From assembly GCF_900102625.1 (NCBI RefSeq), contig NZ_FMZC01000026.1, forward strand, positions 1 to 34,072: a stretch of 34,072 bases of DNA, given 5' to 3'. A program made the translations under genes and the position numbers. The stretch is from Paracidovorax valerianellae (GTDB taxonomy: Bacteria > Pseudomonadota > Gammaproteobacteria > Burkholderiales > Burkholderiaceae_C). Of the stretch, positions 25,560 through 33,420 are shown in pieces (position 1 is the first letter of the stretch; every line of letters starts with the position of its first letter). The notes beneath the pieces are model-generated. The model was given only the letters and a program-made list of their open reading frames with translations. It was not told where the DNA came from and ran no database searches.

Positions 25560-25578
25560 GATGCGAATCACTCTCGTT
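25560..25578 (-). promoter_or_regulatory. Fur box upstream of the siderophore receptor
   Basis: The 19-bp plus-strand sequence GATGCGAATCACTCTCGTT matches, at 16 of 19 positions by my count, the form AATGCGAATCATTCTCATT that I recall from betaproteobacterial and pseudomonad Fur sites. It sits 35-53 bp before the receptor ATG. Confidence 0.7.
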
Positions 25579-25719
25579 CAGGCGTTGTCTGACAAGGCGG
25601 CGGCGTGGAATCTGCCAATTCGTAAGATTTCTGCAACAAATTCCAAAAGCGCGCTTACCCCGAGAAAGCGGCTGGTCCTCTATCGCAAGGGTTTTTCCGG
25701 GTTTGGAGCGCAGTACTGG

Positions 25720-25735
25720 CGCTCAGTGCTGAGCG
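25720..25735 (-). other. Hairpin after the MBL-fold gene
   Basis: CGCTCAG, TG, CTGAGCG forms a 7-bp stem 29 bp after the end of the ribose/MBL operon. There is no T run, so it is at best a weak or Rho-assisted end of transcription. Confidence 0.3.
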
Positions 25736-25764
25736 GCGCAATCGAGGAATGTGGATGTACGTTG

Positions 25765-26706
25765 CTAGACGTTGTGGACCTGCGAGCCCTGCACGGCAGC
25801 CGCACCCGAGCGCACCAGATCCTGCAGCGTGCCGTCCAGCCACGCCTGCATGGACTGGTCGCTGAAGTAGCGCTGGTGCAGCAGCGCGAAGTACGGCGTC
25901 GCACCGGCCCAGTCCCAGAGCTGCCGCGACTCGATCCGCTGCCATTCCAGCAGCTTGTATTTGACGAGCACCTTGGCGGCGTAGCGCGCGTGCTTTTCGG
26001 GCGACTGCACGAAGCCGGCGAGCCGCCGCCGCGCCGTGTCCAGCGCGCGGGCCAGGTCGGTGAAGACGCGGCCATGCCCGGGGATCAGCGTGCGCGGCGC
26101 CAGCGATTCGATCAGGTCCAGCGTGGCCGCGACCTCGGCGAAGGCGCTGTCTCCCTCCAGTTCGGGAAAGACCACACCAAACCCGTTTTCCCACAGCGCG
26201 TCGGCCGAAATCATCACGGCGTCGGCGGGCTCGAACAGCACGACCGAATGCGGGTCGTGTCCCGGCGCGGCGTGTACCTGCCAGGCCCGGTCGCCCAGCA
26301 GCACCTCGGTGCCGGGCTGCAGCACGCCGTCCATGCGAAACGGCGGGCAGTCCTGGCCGGTGGGCGTGTAGCTCAGGGCGTTGGCGTCCCACTGGCGCAC
26401 GTGGTCGGCCTGGCCTGGGGGAATGAAAGTGCGCAGCGCCGGCCAGGTTTGCTGCAGCGCAGCGTTGCCGCCGCAGTGGTCGCTGTGCAGATGGGTGTTG
26501 AGCACGCGGTCCAGCGGGCGGCCTTGCAGGGCGCCTTCCAGCAGCGCGACGGTTTGCGCGGCATGGGTGCAATAGCCGGTGTCCACCAGCGCGGTGCTCT
26601 CGGCGCCGATGAAAAGAATGTTGTTGGCCGACAGCCAGCCCCGCTCCAGCACGGTGATTTCGGGAGGCAGGCGGGGCGTGCCGGAATTCGTCGAAGAAGA
26701 GGGCAT
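25765..26706 (-). CDS. MBL-fold metallohydrolase
   Basis: This encodes 313 residues from ATG 26704-26706 (MPSSSTNSG). The metallo-beta-lactamase fold is clear from the metal-binding motif NTHLHSDHCGGN, then APGHDPHSVVL, the aspartate in MISADALWE and IPGHGRVF. The C-terminal helical part (RRLAGFVQSPEKHARYAAK) is typical of the SoxH-like branch, including proteins described with quinoprotein systems. The reaction is unknown; candidates are a thioester or lactone hydrolase. It starts 35 bp after the rbsD stop on the same strand, so it is probably the last gene of the ribose operon, an addition I do not know from classic rbs operons. Confidence 0.88.
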   Translation of the reverse strand: MPSSSTNSGTPRLPPEITVLERGWLSANNILFIGAESTALVDTGYCTHAAQTVALLEGALQGRPLDRVLNTHLHSDHCGGNAALQQTWPALRTFIPPGQADHVRQWDANALSYTPTGQDCPPFRMDGVLQPGTEVLLGDRAWQVHAAPGHDPHSVVLFEPADAVMISADALWENGFGVVFPELEGDSAFAEVAATLDLIESLAPRTLIPGHGRVFTDLARALDTARRRLAGFVQSPEKHARYAAKVLVKYKLLEWQRIESRQLWDWAGATPYFALLHQRYFSDQSMQAWLDGTLQDLVRSGAAAVQGSQVHNV

Positions 26707-26741
26707 GGCGGTGGCTTTCGTGGCGCGCCGCCCTCGGCCGT

Positions 26742-27131
26742 CTAGAACGTCACGCCGGCGATGAGTATGACATTCGCATATGGCGTGCATTCGCCCGTGC
26801 GCACCATGACGCGCGCCTGCTGGCACAGCCGCTTGAAGTCCTCGTGCGGCACGGCCTCGGGCGCCACGGGCAGCAGGCACCAGTCGGGCAGCTGGCCTGC
26901 GGCGCGCTCGATGGCCTCGGTCGCGACGATGGCACGCTCCACCTGCAACTCGGACAGCACCGCGCACAGCACCTCGTCCACGGCAGGGATGCCTGCCGTC
27001 ACGGCCAGGTCGATGCGGCGCGGCCCGGGGGGAATGGGCAGCCCGGCATCCCCGATGACGAGCATGTCGCCATGGCCCATGCAGGCGATGGCGTGCGAGA
27101 GTTCGGCATGCAGCAAAGGGCGACGCTTCAT
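26742..27131 (-). CDS. rbsD: D-ribose pyranase
   Basis: This encodes 129 residues from ATG 27129-27131, overlapping the rbsK TGA (ATGA), with GGAG at the right distance. Family features are [22 protein letters not shown] with the catalytic histidine, [12 protein letters not shown], and the C-terminal [17 protein letters not shown]. RbsD (RbsD/FucU family) converts beta-D-ribopyranose into the furanose form needed by ribokinase. Size and motif order match the family fully. It works in the cytosol after import by RbsABC. Confidence 0.95.
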   Translation of the reverse strand: MKRRPLLHAELSHAIACMGHGDMLVIGDAGLPIPPGPRRIDLAVTAGIPAVDEVLCAVLSELQVERAIVATEAIERAAGQLPDWCLLPVAPEAVPHEDFKRLCQQARVMVRTGECTPYANVILIAGVTF

Positions 27132-28078
27132 AGCAATCTCCAGTCGGGGGGGCGGGGGCTGGCGGCGACGGCGTCCCGCGTTGGAATGGAAGGCTGGGCG
27201 CCCGGCTGCGTGACGCAGAGCGCCGCAGCGCGGATGCCGCCCTGCACGGCCAGGTCGAGCGGCTCGCCCCGGCCCAGTGCGACGGCGAGCGCGCCCAGAA
27301 ACGTGTCTCCGGCGGCCGTGGTGTCCACCGCCGTGACGGCCATGCCCGGGTGATGTCGGCAGCCATAGGCATCGGCCGCCACCGCACCGGCCGCACCGAG
27401 CGTGACGACCACGCGCGCCGGGCCACGCGCGCGCAGCAACCGGGCCGCATGCGCCGCATCGGCGGGCGTCGCGACGGCGCAGCCGGCCAGGGCGGCGGCT
27501 TCGACCTCGTTCACGACCAGCGTGTCCAGCAGGGGCCACAGCGCATCGGGCAGGGGTTGCATGGGCGAAGGGTTCAGCAGCACGCGACAGCGGGCGGCAT
27601 GGGCCTGGCTGGCCGCGGCCAGCACTTCGGGCAGCGGCACTTCGAACTGCATGACCAGGCAGGCCGCACCCTGCACTGCAGGCGCCAGGGCCGCGGCGTC
27701 CAGCACGAAACGCAGGTTGGCCCCCGCGGCCACGACGATGCGGTTTTGCGCCGCATCGTCCACCACGATCGCCGCCACCCCGGTGGGCGCGTGGTCGTCC
27801 GTCTGCACGCCCGAATGGTCGATGCCATCGGCCGCCAGCGCGGCGCGCAGCGCCTGGCCATTGCCGTCGGCGCCCACGCGCCCGAAGAGCTGCACGTCGG
27901 CGCCCAGGCGCGCGCAGGCCACGGCCTGGTTGCCGCCTTTGCCGCCTGGCACATGGGACAGCGACTGCGCCATGACGGTCTCCCCGGAGCCGGGCGCCTG
28001 CGGCACGCGCAGCACCAGGTCCATGTTGAGGCTGCCGACGACGGCAATGCGGGGACGGGAGGGAGCAGCGGCGTTCAT
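27128..28078 (-). CDS. rbsK: Ribokinase
   Basis: This encodes 316 residues from ATG 28076-28078 ([20 protein letters not shown]); the frame extends upstream without family signal. PfkB motifs are clear: the substrate-binding [18 protein letters not shown] near the N-terminus, [31 protein letters not shown] and the catalytic-base motif [13 protein letters not shown]. It phosphorylates D-ribose to ribose-5-phosphate with ATP. It starts 109 bp after rbsR and overlaps rbsD by 4 bp. PfkB members vary in sugar, but the neighbours make ribose by far the most likely substrate. Confidence 0.94.
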   Translation of the reverse strand: MNAAAPSRPRIAVVGSLNMDLVLRVPQAPGSGETVMAQSLSHVPGGKGGNQAVACARLGADVQLFGRVGADGNGQALRAALAADGIDHSGVQTDDHAPTGVAAIVVDDAAQNRIVVAAGANLRFVLDAAALAPAVQGAACLVMQFEVPLPEVLAAASQAHAARCRVLLNPSPMQPLPDALWPLLDTLVVNEVEAAALAGCAVATPADAAHAARLLRARGPARVVVTLGAAGAVAADAYGCRHHPGMAVTAVDTTAAGDTFLGALAVALGRGEPLDLAVQGGIRAAALCVTQPGAQPSIPTRDAVAASPRPPDWRLL

Positions 28079-28187
28079 GCGCGGAAAGGGCCCGAAGAAA
28101 GGCACGAAATGAAAGGCGGGACAGGGCCAGCGCCGGAGAAAGGGCTGGCGAACAGGGGCGCGGATAGAAGCGGAAGCATCGGAAGGG

Positions 28188-29198
28188 TCAGGAAAAAAGG
28201 TACCGGGCCGTCGAAGCGCGCACGCGCAGCTCGGGCTGCAGCAGCACCTGGCGCGGCTCCTGCCGTTTGCCGTCGATGCGTTCGAGCAGCATGTCCACCG
28301 CCAGCGCACCGATGCGCTGCTTGGGCTGGGCCACGGTGGTGAGCGGCGGGCTGGTGAAGGCGGCCAGTTCGATGTCGTCGAAACCGACGACCGACAGCGC
28401 GTCCGGAATGCGCAACTGCCGCTCGTTCGCGGCGCACAGCGCGCCCATGGCCATCAGGTCGTTGCACACGAACACGGCGCTGGGCGTGGCCGGTGCGCGA
28501 AAGAGCGCCTGCATGGCCTCGTAGCCGCCCTGGCTGGTGAAGTTGCCGTGCGACAGCAGCCCCTCGGTCGGGGCGCCTGCCTCGGCCATCGCGGTGCGCC
28601 AACCTGCGATGCGCTGCTCGCTGGGCGCCAACCACTGCGGCCCGCCGATACAGGCGATGCGGCGGTGCCCCAGATCGAGCAGGTGGCGCGTGGCCAGCAT
28701 GGCGCCCTCGGCGTGGGCGGTTTCCACCAGGTCGCAGGGCTGCTGGGGCACGCCGATCTCGCGGTCCACCAGCACCGTCGGGATCGACAGGCCTTCCAGC
28801 TGCCGCGCCAGCGTGGCGTCGTAGCCGGTGGAGACGACGATCAGCCCGTCGATGCGGCGCTCGGCCAGCACCTGCAGGTACGAGCCCTGGCGGTGCGCCT
28901 CGTCATTGGTGTTGCACAGGATGAGGTTGTAGCCCGCGCCGAAGCAGCGGTCTTCCACGCTGTGCACCACCTCGGCGAAATAGGGGTTGGAGCTGTTGGG
29001 AATCAGCATGCCCAGCGTGCGCGTGCTGTTGCGCTTGAGGCTGCGGGCGATGGCGCTGGGCACGTAGCCCAGCGTGCGGATCGCTTCCTCCACACGCGCG
29101 CGGCCTTCGGGGCTCACGTGGCGCGTGCCGTTGACCACGTGCGACACCGTGGTCACCGAAACCTGCGCGTGGCGGGCGACGTCCTTGATGGTGGCCAT
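28188..29198 (-). CDS. rbsR: LacI-family regulator of the ribose operon
   Basis: This encodes 336 residues. The N-terminal helix-turn-helix is MATIKDVARHAQVSVTTVSH followed by VVNGTRHVSPE, and the hinge helix is in YVPSAIARSLKR. The periplasmic-binding-protein-like effector domain follows (LGMLIPNSSNPYFAEVV, GLIVVST, ACIGGP, VFVCNDLMAMGA, VVGFDDIELA). It should bind the tandem GCAAACGTTTGC sites before rbsB and release them on ribose. It lies inside the operon between rbsC and rbsK, so it would regulate its own expression. Assignment to RbsR rests on context and operator type. Confidence 0.9.
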   Translation of the reverse strand: MATIKDVARHAQVSVTTVSHVVNGTRHVSPEGRARVEEAIRTLGYVPSAIARSLKRNSTRTLGMLIPNSSNPYFAEVVHSVEDRCFGAGYNLILCNTNDEAHRQGSYLQVLAERRIDGLIVVSTGYDATLARQLEGLSIPTVLVDREIGVPQQPCDLVETAHAEGAMLATRHLLDLGHRRIACIGGPQWLAPSEQRIAGWRTAMAEAGAPTEGLLSHGNFTSQGGYEAMQALFRAPATPSAVFVCNDLMAMGALCAANERQLRIPDALSVVGFDDIELAAFTSPPLTTVAQPKQRIGALAVDMLLERIDGKRQEPRQVLLQPELRVRASTARYLFS

Positions 29199-29258
29199 GG
29201 CGTCAGCGGAGTGGGCGCAGGCGGGGCATCGGCAGGGCGAGGGAAGCCGTGAGTGCGG

Positions 29259-30281
29259 TCATACGGCCGCCCGGCGCTGGCGCACGGTGTCGATGATCAC
29301 CGCGGCCACGATCACGCAGCCGGTGATGATGCGTTTGCTCGGTTCGCTCGCGCCGACCTGTGCCAGGCCCGCCTCCAGCACCGCGATGATCAGCACGCCG
29401 AACGCGGTGGTGATCACCGAGCCGCGCCCGCCCATCAGGCTGGTGCCGCCGATCACCACGGCGGCGATCACCTGCAGCTCCATGCCGGTGCCGGCGTTCG
29501 GGTCGGCCGCTTCCAGCCGCGCGGACTGCATCAGCCCTGCCAGCCCGGCCAGCAGGCCGGTGAGCGCGAACACGGCGATGCGCAGCGGGCGCGGGTCCAC
29601 CCCGGCCAGGCGCATCGCCTCTTCATTGGTGCCGATGCCCACCAGGCAGCGGCCGAACACCGTGCGCGTCAGCACCAGTTGCGCCACCACCACCAGCAGC
29701 ACCGCCAGCAGGAACGCCACCGAGACACCGCCCGCCACAGGGGCGGACAGCCACGAGATCGCATCGCCCACGTACTGCGTGCGCGAATCGGTGACCACAT
29801 AGGCCCCGCCGCGCACCGCCTCCAGCATGCCCAGCGACACGATGAACGACGGCAGGCGCCAGGCGACCGACACCGCGCCGGTCACGGTGCCGCAGATCAG
29901 CCCCGTGGCCAGCGCCAGCGCCGCAGCGGCCGGCACGCTCCACTTCCATTGCAGGATGGCGGCGGCCGATGTGGCGGCCGACAGCGCCATCACCGAGCCC
30001 ACCGACAGGTCGATGCCCGCGATGATGAGCACGAACGTCATGCCCACGGCCATCACGGCCAGTGCCGGGATCTCGTTGGCGATGGTGACGAAGGTCTCGC
30101 GGCTCCAGAAGTACTCGGACATCCACGAAAACAGCACCACCATGCCCACCAGCACCGCGGCCAGGCCCAGATAGGTGCCCAGTTGCGTGCGCCAGACCGA
30201 TGCGGCCGACGCAGGGGGCGTGGTGGTGGACGAAGAAGAGGGGGCGGCGGCCTGCGCGGCCGGTGCGGCGGGGGTTTTCAT
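29259..30281 (-). CDS. rbsC: Ribose ABC transporter permease
   Basis: This encodes 340 residues from ATG 30279-30281, overlapping the rbsA stop (ATGA). After a low-complexity Ala/Ser/Thr N-terminus there are about eight to ten hydrophobic segments. The permease signature of the RbsC/XylH/AraH family is present: GMTFVLIIAGIDLSVGSVMA near the N-terminal third, FGRCLVGIGTNEEAMRLAGV (contact with the ATPase), and VIAAVVIGGTSLMGGRGSV. It forms the inner-membrane channel with RbsA and RbsB. Sugar specificity is taken from the operon. Confidence 0.94.
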   Translation of the reverse strand: MKTPAAPAAQAAAPSSSSTTTPPASAASVWRTQLGTYLGLAAVLVGMVVLFSWMSEYFWSRETFVTIANEIPALAVMAVGMTFVLIIAGIDLSVGSVMALSAATSAAAILQWKWSVPAAAALALATGLICGTVTGAVSVAWRLPSFIVSLGMLEAVRGGAYVVTDSRTQYVGDAISWLSAPVAGGVSVAFLLAVLLVVVAQLVLTRTVFGRCLVGIGTNEEAMRLAGVDPRPLRIAVFALTGLLAGLAGLMQSARLEAADPNAGTGMELQVIAAVVIGGTSLMGGRGSVITTAFGVLIIAVLEAGLAQVGASEPSKRIITGCVIVAAVIIDTVRQRRAAV

Positions 30282-31945
30282 GCGGAAGAGGGTTCTTTGG
30301 CGGCCGTGCGGCCACCGGGTTCGGAAAAAGCGGCAGTGAGCAGGGATTGCTCGGTCCACTGGCCGCGCTCGAACACGGCGACCAGGCGCCCGGCGCTCAT
30401 CACGCCGATGCGGTCGGCCATGGCCATCAGTTCGCGCAGGTCGGACGACACCATCAGCAAAGCCCGCCCGGCGTTCGCCATGCGGTCGAGTTCGGCATAC
30501 AGGTCGGCACGGGCGCCCACGTCCACGCCGCGGGTGGGCTCGTCCAGCAGCAGCACGCGGCCATCGCGGTGCAGCCACCGTGCGAACACCACCTTCTGCT
30601 GGTTGCCGCCCGACAACTGGCCCACGGGCTGCTCGGGCCCCCGGCAGCGCACGCCCAGCGTGCGGATGAAGCCCTGCACCACGCCGCTTTCATTCGCCCG
30701 GCGCAGCCAGCCGAAGCGCGACACGGCCGACAGGTCGGACAGCGTGGCGTTCACCCGGATCGGCTGCGTGAGCAGCAGGCCCTGCGACTTGCGGTCCTCC
30801 GCCACCAGCCCGATGCCGGCGGCGATGGCCTGCATCGGCGAGGCAAAGCCGCGCGGGATGCGCCGGCCGGCCGGTGAACCCTCCCGATGCCCCGCAGAAT
30901 CGTTTGCTATTGAATTAATAGCACTACTCCCTAGTGCTGATTGCGCTGGAGGCCGATTTGGCTCCATGCCTTCATACAGCACCACGTCGCCCCGGTCGGC
31001 CCGGTCGGCGCCGTACAGCAGGCGCAGCAGCTCGGTGCGGCCCGATCCGACCAGGCCCGCGATGCCGAACACCTCGCCGGCGCGCAGCTCCAGGCTCACG
31101 TCCTGCACCGCCGTGCCCCGGCCCAGCCCCTCGGTGCGCAACACCACCGGGCCGGCATTGCGGCGCGGGCGGTGTTCGAGGTCGCTCACCGCGCGGCCCA
31201 CCATGCGCTGCACCAGGCCGGCTTCGCTCAGGCCGGCCATCGGGCGGGCATCGACCAGCGCGCCGTCGCGCAGCACCGCCACGCGGTCGGCGATGCGGCG
31301 CAGCTCTTCGAGCCGGTGCGATACATAGACGATCGCCACCCCGCGTGCGGTCAGCCGGGCGATCTGCTCGAACAGGTAATTGGTCTCGCGGGGCGTGAGC
31401 ATGGCGGTGGGCTCGTCCAGCACCAGCACGCGCGTGTCGTCGTGCAGGTTGCGGGCGATCTCCACCATCTGCTGCTGGCCCAGCCCCAGGCGCGACACCG
31501 GCGTGGCCGGGTCGATGTCGGTCAGGCCGATCTTCGCCAGTTGCGCGCTCGCCGCCGCATGCAGCGCGCCGCGGCGCAGCCAGCCCGCGCGGTGCGGCAG
31601 GCGGCCCATCAGCAGGTTCTCGGCCACGGTGAGCGTGGGCACCAGGCCCAGTTCCTGCATCACCATGCGCACGCCCTGGCCCTCGGCGTCGCGGCGCGAG
31701 CCGGGCGCATAGGGGTGGCCGCCCAGCCGCATGCTGCCCCGCGAGGCCGGCTCCAGCCCGCACAGGATCTTCGACAGCGTGCTCTTGCCCGCGCCGTTCT
31801 CCCCGGTGAGGGCCAGCACCTCGCCCGCATGCAGCGACAGCGTGACCGTGTGGAGCACGGTGGTGGCGTGGTAATCCTTGCCCACGCCGATCATCTCCAG
31901 CAAAGGGGCGGACGCGGGAGCGGCGGCGGGCGTCAGAGGGGGCAC
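30278..31945 (-). CDS. rbsA: Ribose ABC transporter ATP-binding protein (double NBD) carrying a repeat-derived insert
   Basis: This encodes 555 residues from GTG 31943-31945, with GAGGA upstream. The first ATPase domain has Walker A GENGAGKST, a divergent signature LGLGQQQ and Walker B VLVLDEPTAML. The second has a degenerate P-loop GLVGSGRTELL, signature LSGGNQQKVVFARW and Walker B VLLLDEPTRGVD. This is the sugar-importer RbsA/MglA pattern. It is about 50 residues longer than the E. coli protein as I remember it. Most of the excess is a segment at about residues 325-365 (SALGSSAINSIANDSAG) between LYEG and SPMQAIAAGIG, and a palindromic repeat copy encodes its centre. The frame stays open across it, so the protein may remain functional. 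Confidence 0.93.
   Translation of the reverse strand: MPPLTPAAAPASAPLLEMIGVGKDYHATTVLHTVTLSLHAGEVLALTGENGAGKSTLSKILCGLEPASRGSMRLGGHPYAPGSRRDAEGQGVRMVMQELGLVPTLTVAENLLMGRLPHRAGWLRRGALHAAASAQLAKIGLTDIDPATPVSRLGLGQQQMVEIARNLHDDTRVLVLDEPTAMLTPRETNYLFEQIARLTARGVAIVYVSHRLEELRRIADRVAVLRDGALVDARPMAGLSEAGLVQRMVGRAVSDLEHRPRRNAGPVVLRTEGLGRGTAVQDVSLELRAGEVFGIAGLVGSGRTELLRLLYGADRADRGDVVLYEGMEPNRPPAQSALGSSAINSIANDSAGHREGSPAGRRIPRGFASPMQAIAAGIGLVAEDRKSQGLLLTQPIRVNATLSDLSAVSRFGWLRRANESGVVQGFIRTLGVRCRGPEQPVGQLSGGNQQKVVFARWLHRDGRVLLLDEPTRGVDVGARADLYAELDRMANAGRALLMVSSDLRELMAMADRIGVMSAGRLVAVFERGQWTEQSLLTAAFSEPGGRTAAKEPSSA
30903..30954 (+). repeat. Short interspersed palindromic repeat, copy B, inside rbsA
   Basis: This 52-bp unit starts TTTGCTAT, forms a GCTATT/AATAGC palindrome, and ends TTGCGCTGGAGGCC. 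It is AT-richer than the surrounding rbsA sequence and matches the layout of copy A at 15728-15778. It lies antisense to rbsA, in frame, corresponding to about codons 331-348. Confidence 0.75.
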
Positions 31946-32017
31946 GGAGTCGGTCCTCAGGTCAGGGGCGGCAAAGGCAGGCAGGAGGGATGGGGGCGAA
32001 AGGTGCGGCTAAGCGGC

Positions 32018-32974
32018 TTACTTGCTGTCCTTGGTCACCAGCACCACGTCGGTCTTCACCTCGGCGGGCAACTGGGCCTGCGGCGTCTTGGCGGCCAGGG
32101 CCTTTTGCACCAGCTCGATGCCGAACACCGCCTGCTTGGCGGCGTACTGGTCGGCCGTGGCGAGCACGCGGCCATCGGCCAGCATGGGCTTGATCGCGTT
32201 GATGTTGTCGTAGCCCACCACCTGCACCTTGCCGGCCTTGCCGGCGGCCTTCACCGCAGCGACCGCGCCCAGCGCCATGCTGTCGTTGCCGGCCAGCAGC
32301 GCCACCAGGTCGGGGTGCTCGCGCAGCATGCCGGCGGCGACCGTGTTGCCCTTTTCGATCTCCCACTGGCCGGACTGCACGCCCACCACCTTGATGTTGG
32401 CCGCCTTCATCGCGTCCTGGAAGCCCAGCGTGCGCTGCTGCGCGTTGAACGTGGTCGACACGCCTTCGATGATGCCGACCTTGTCGCCCGCCTTGATCGA
32501 CTTGGCCAGGTAGTCGCCCACCAGCTTGGCGCCCACGCGGTTGTCCGGGCCGACGAACGGCACGGTCAGGTTCTTTTCCTTGAGCGCATCGGCGTCCAGG
32601 CGATTGTCGATGTTGACCACCAGAATGCCCTTGTCCACCGCCGCCTTCACGGCCGGAACCAGTGCCTTCGAATCGGCCGGCGCCAGCACGATCGCGTTGA
32701 CCTTCTGCGCCACCGCCTGCTCGATCATCTTGATCTGCGCGGCGGTATCCGTCTCGTTCTTGATGCCGTTGGCCACCAGCGTGTATTCGCTGGAGTGCGC
32801 CTTCTGGTGCGCCTTGGCCCCGTCTTCCATCGTGCGGAAGAACTCGTTGGCCAGCGACTTCATCACCAGCGCGATCTTGGGCTTGTCCTGCGCAAAAGCC
32901 GGCGAGGCCAGCAGGCCCCCCAGCACGGCAAGGGCGGCGGCGGTCTGAACGGAACGGCGGGTGAAGAAGGGCAT
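32018..32974 (-). CDS. rbsB: Ribose-binding periplasmic protein
   Basis: This encodes 318 residues from ATG 32972-32974 (MPFFTRRSVQ), with a strong GGAGA site upstream; a longer frame to 33037 is unneeded. The signal peptide ends at ASPAFAQ (about residue 28). The mature part is a type 1 periplasmic binding fold: KIALVMKSLANEFFRTMEDG, AIVLAPADSKALVPAV, VVNIDNRLD, FVGPDNRVGAKLVGDYL, ALLAGNDSMALGAV and VVGYDNINAIKPML. These segments match ribose-type binders. It delivers sugar to RbsAC. It is the first gene of the operon and lies directly behind the tandem operators. Confidence 0.94.
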   Translation of the reverse strand: MPFFTRRSVQTAAALAVLGGLLASPAFAQDKPKIALVMKSLANEFFRTMEDGAKAHQKAHSSEYTLVANGIKNETDTAAQIKMIEQAVAQKVNAIVLAPADSKALVPAVKAAVDKGILVVNIDNRLDADALKEKNLTVPFVGPDNRVGAKLVGDYLAKSIKAGDKVGIIEGVSTTFNAQQRTLGFQDAMKAANIKVVGVQSGQWEIEKGNTVAAGMLREHPDLVALLAGNDSMALGAVAAVKAAGKAGKVQVVGYDNINAIKPMLADGRVLATADQYAAKQAVFGIELVQKALAAKTPQAQLPAEVKTDVVLVTKDSK

Positions 32975-33106
32975 GGTGTCTCCTGTGATCCTGTGAAAAG
33001 GCGTGTGAACGGTGCGTGGAACGCGCCTGCAGCGCATCTTGAAAAGCGTGCGATGCAGCCGATTGCCCGCCGGCCAAAGCCGTCGCGGAAGGCAATGGTA
33101 GCCAAA

Positions 33107-33130
33107 GCAAACGTTTGCGCAAACGTTTGC
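33107..33130 (-). promoter_or_regulatory. Tandem LacI-family operators of the ribose operon
   Basis: Two perfect 12-bp palindromes GCAAACGTTTGC lie end to end (33107-33118 and 33119-33130), 133 bp before the rbsB ATG. The sequence has the central CG and flanks of RbsR/PurR-class operators. A GATAAT hexamer on the minus strand (33138-33143) just upstream may be the promoter -10; no good -35 was found. Confidence 0.85.
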
Positions 33131-33420
33131 GCGTCGGGATTATCCCTGAGCTTTTGGTAACGCTGGAGCAGCCAAACTGGTCATTTTTTGAATGGGTTCG
33201 GTTATGTCCGTCGCCTAGGGATTCATGCGCAATCGGCATCCATTTCTATTGACTTTCATGTCTCGGTAATCGGCAGAAATTGCCCGGGATAAGTGATTTC
33301 ATTTAGAAACAAAAAATACGCATAGAAAATACTTATTACCTCTTTGCAGAAAGGAGCGGATCGCTATCATCCCGCCACCAAACAAGAGAGGGAGCGGTCC
33401 AATGGGCCGTTAGTTAGCTA
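33131..33420. other. AT-rich intergenic region between the rbs operon and the second vgrG
   Basis: About 290 bp between the operators and vgrG carries no convincing gene. It is much more AT-rich than its surroundings from about 33240 to 33350, with A runs. It must contain the promoter of the right-hand vgrG. I saw TTGACT near 33249 and TATCAT near 33364, but no properly spaced pair, and nothing else recognisable. Confidence 0.5.

Noticed and set aside
30941-33160. Long plus-strand open frame (about 739 codons) opposite rbsA and rbsB
   Set aside because: Antisense to well-supported transporter genes, low-complexity His/Gln/Gly-rich translation, no motifs.
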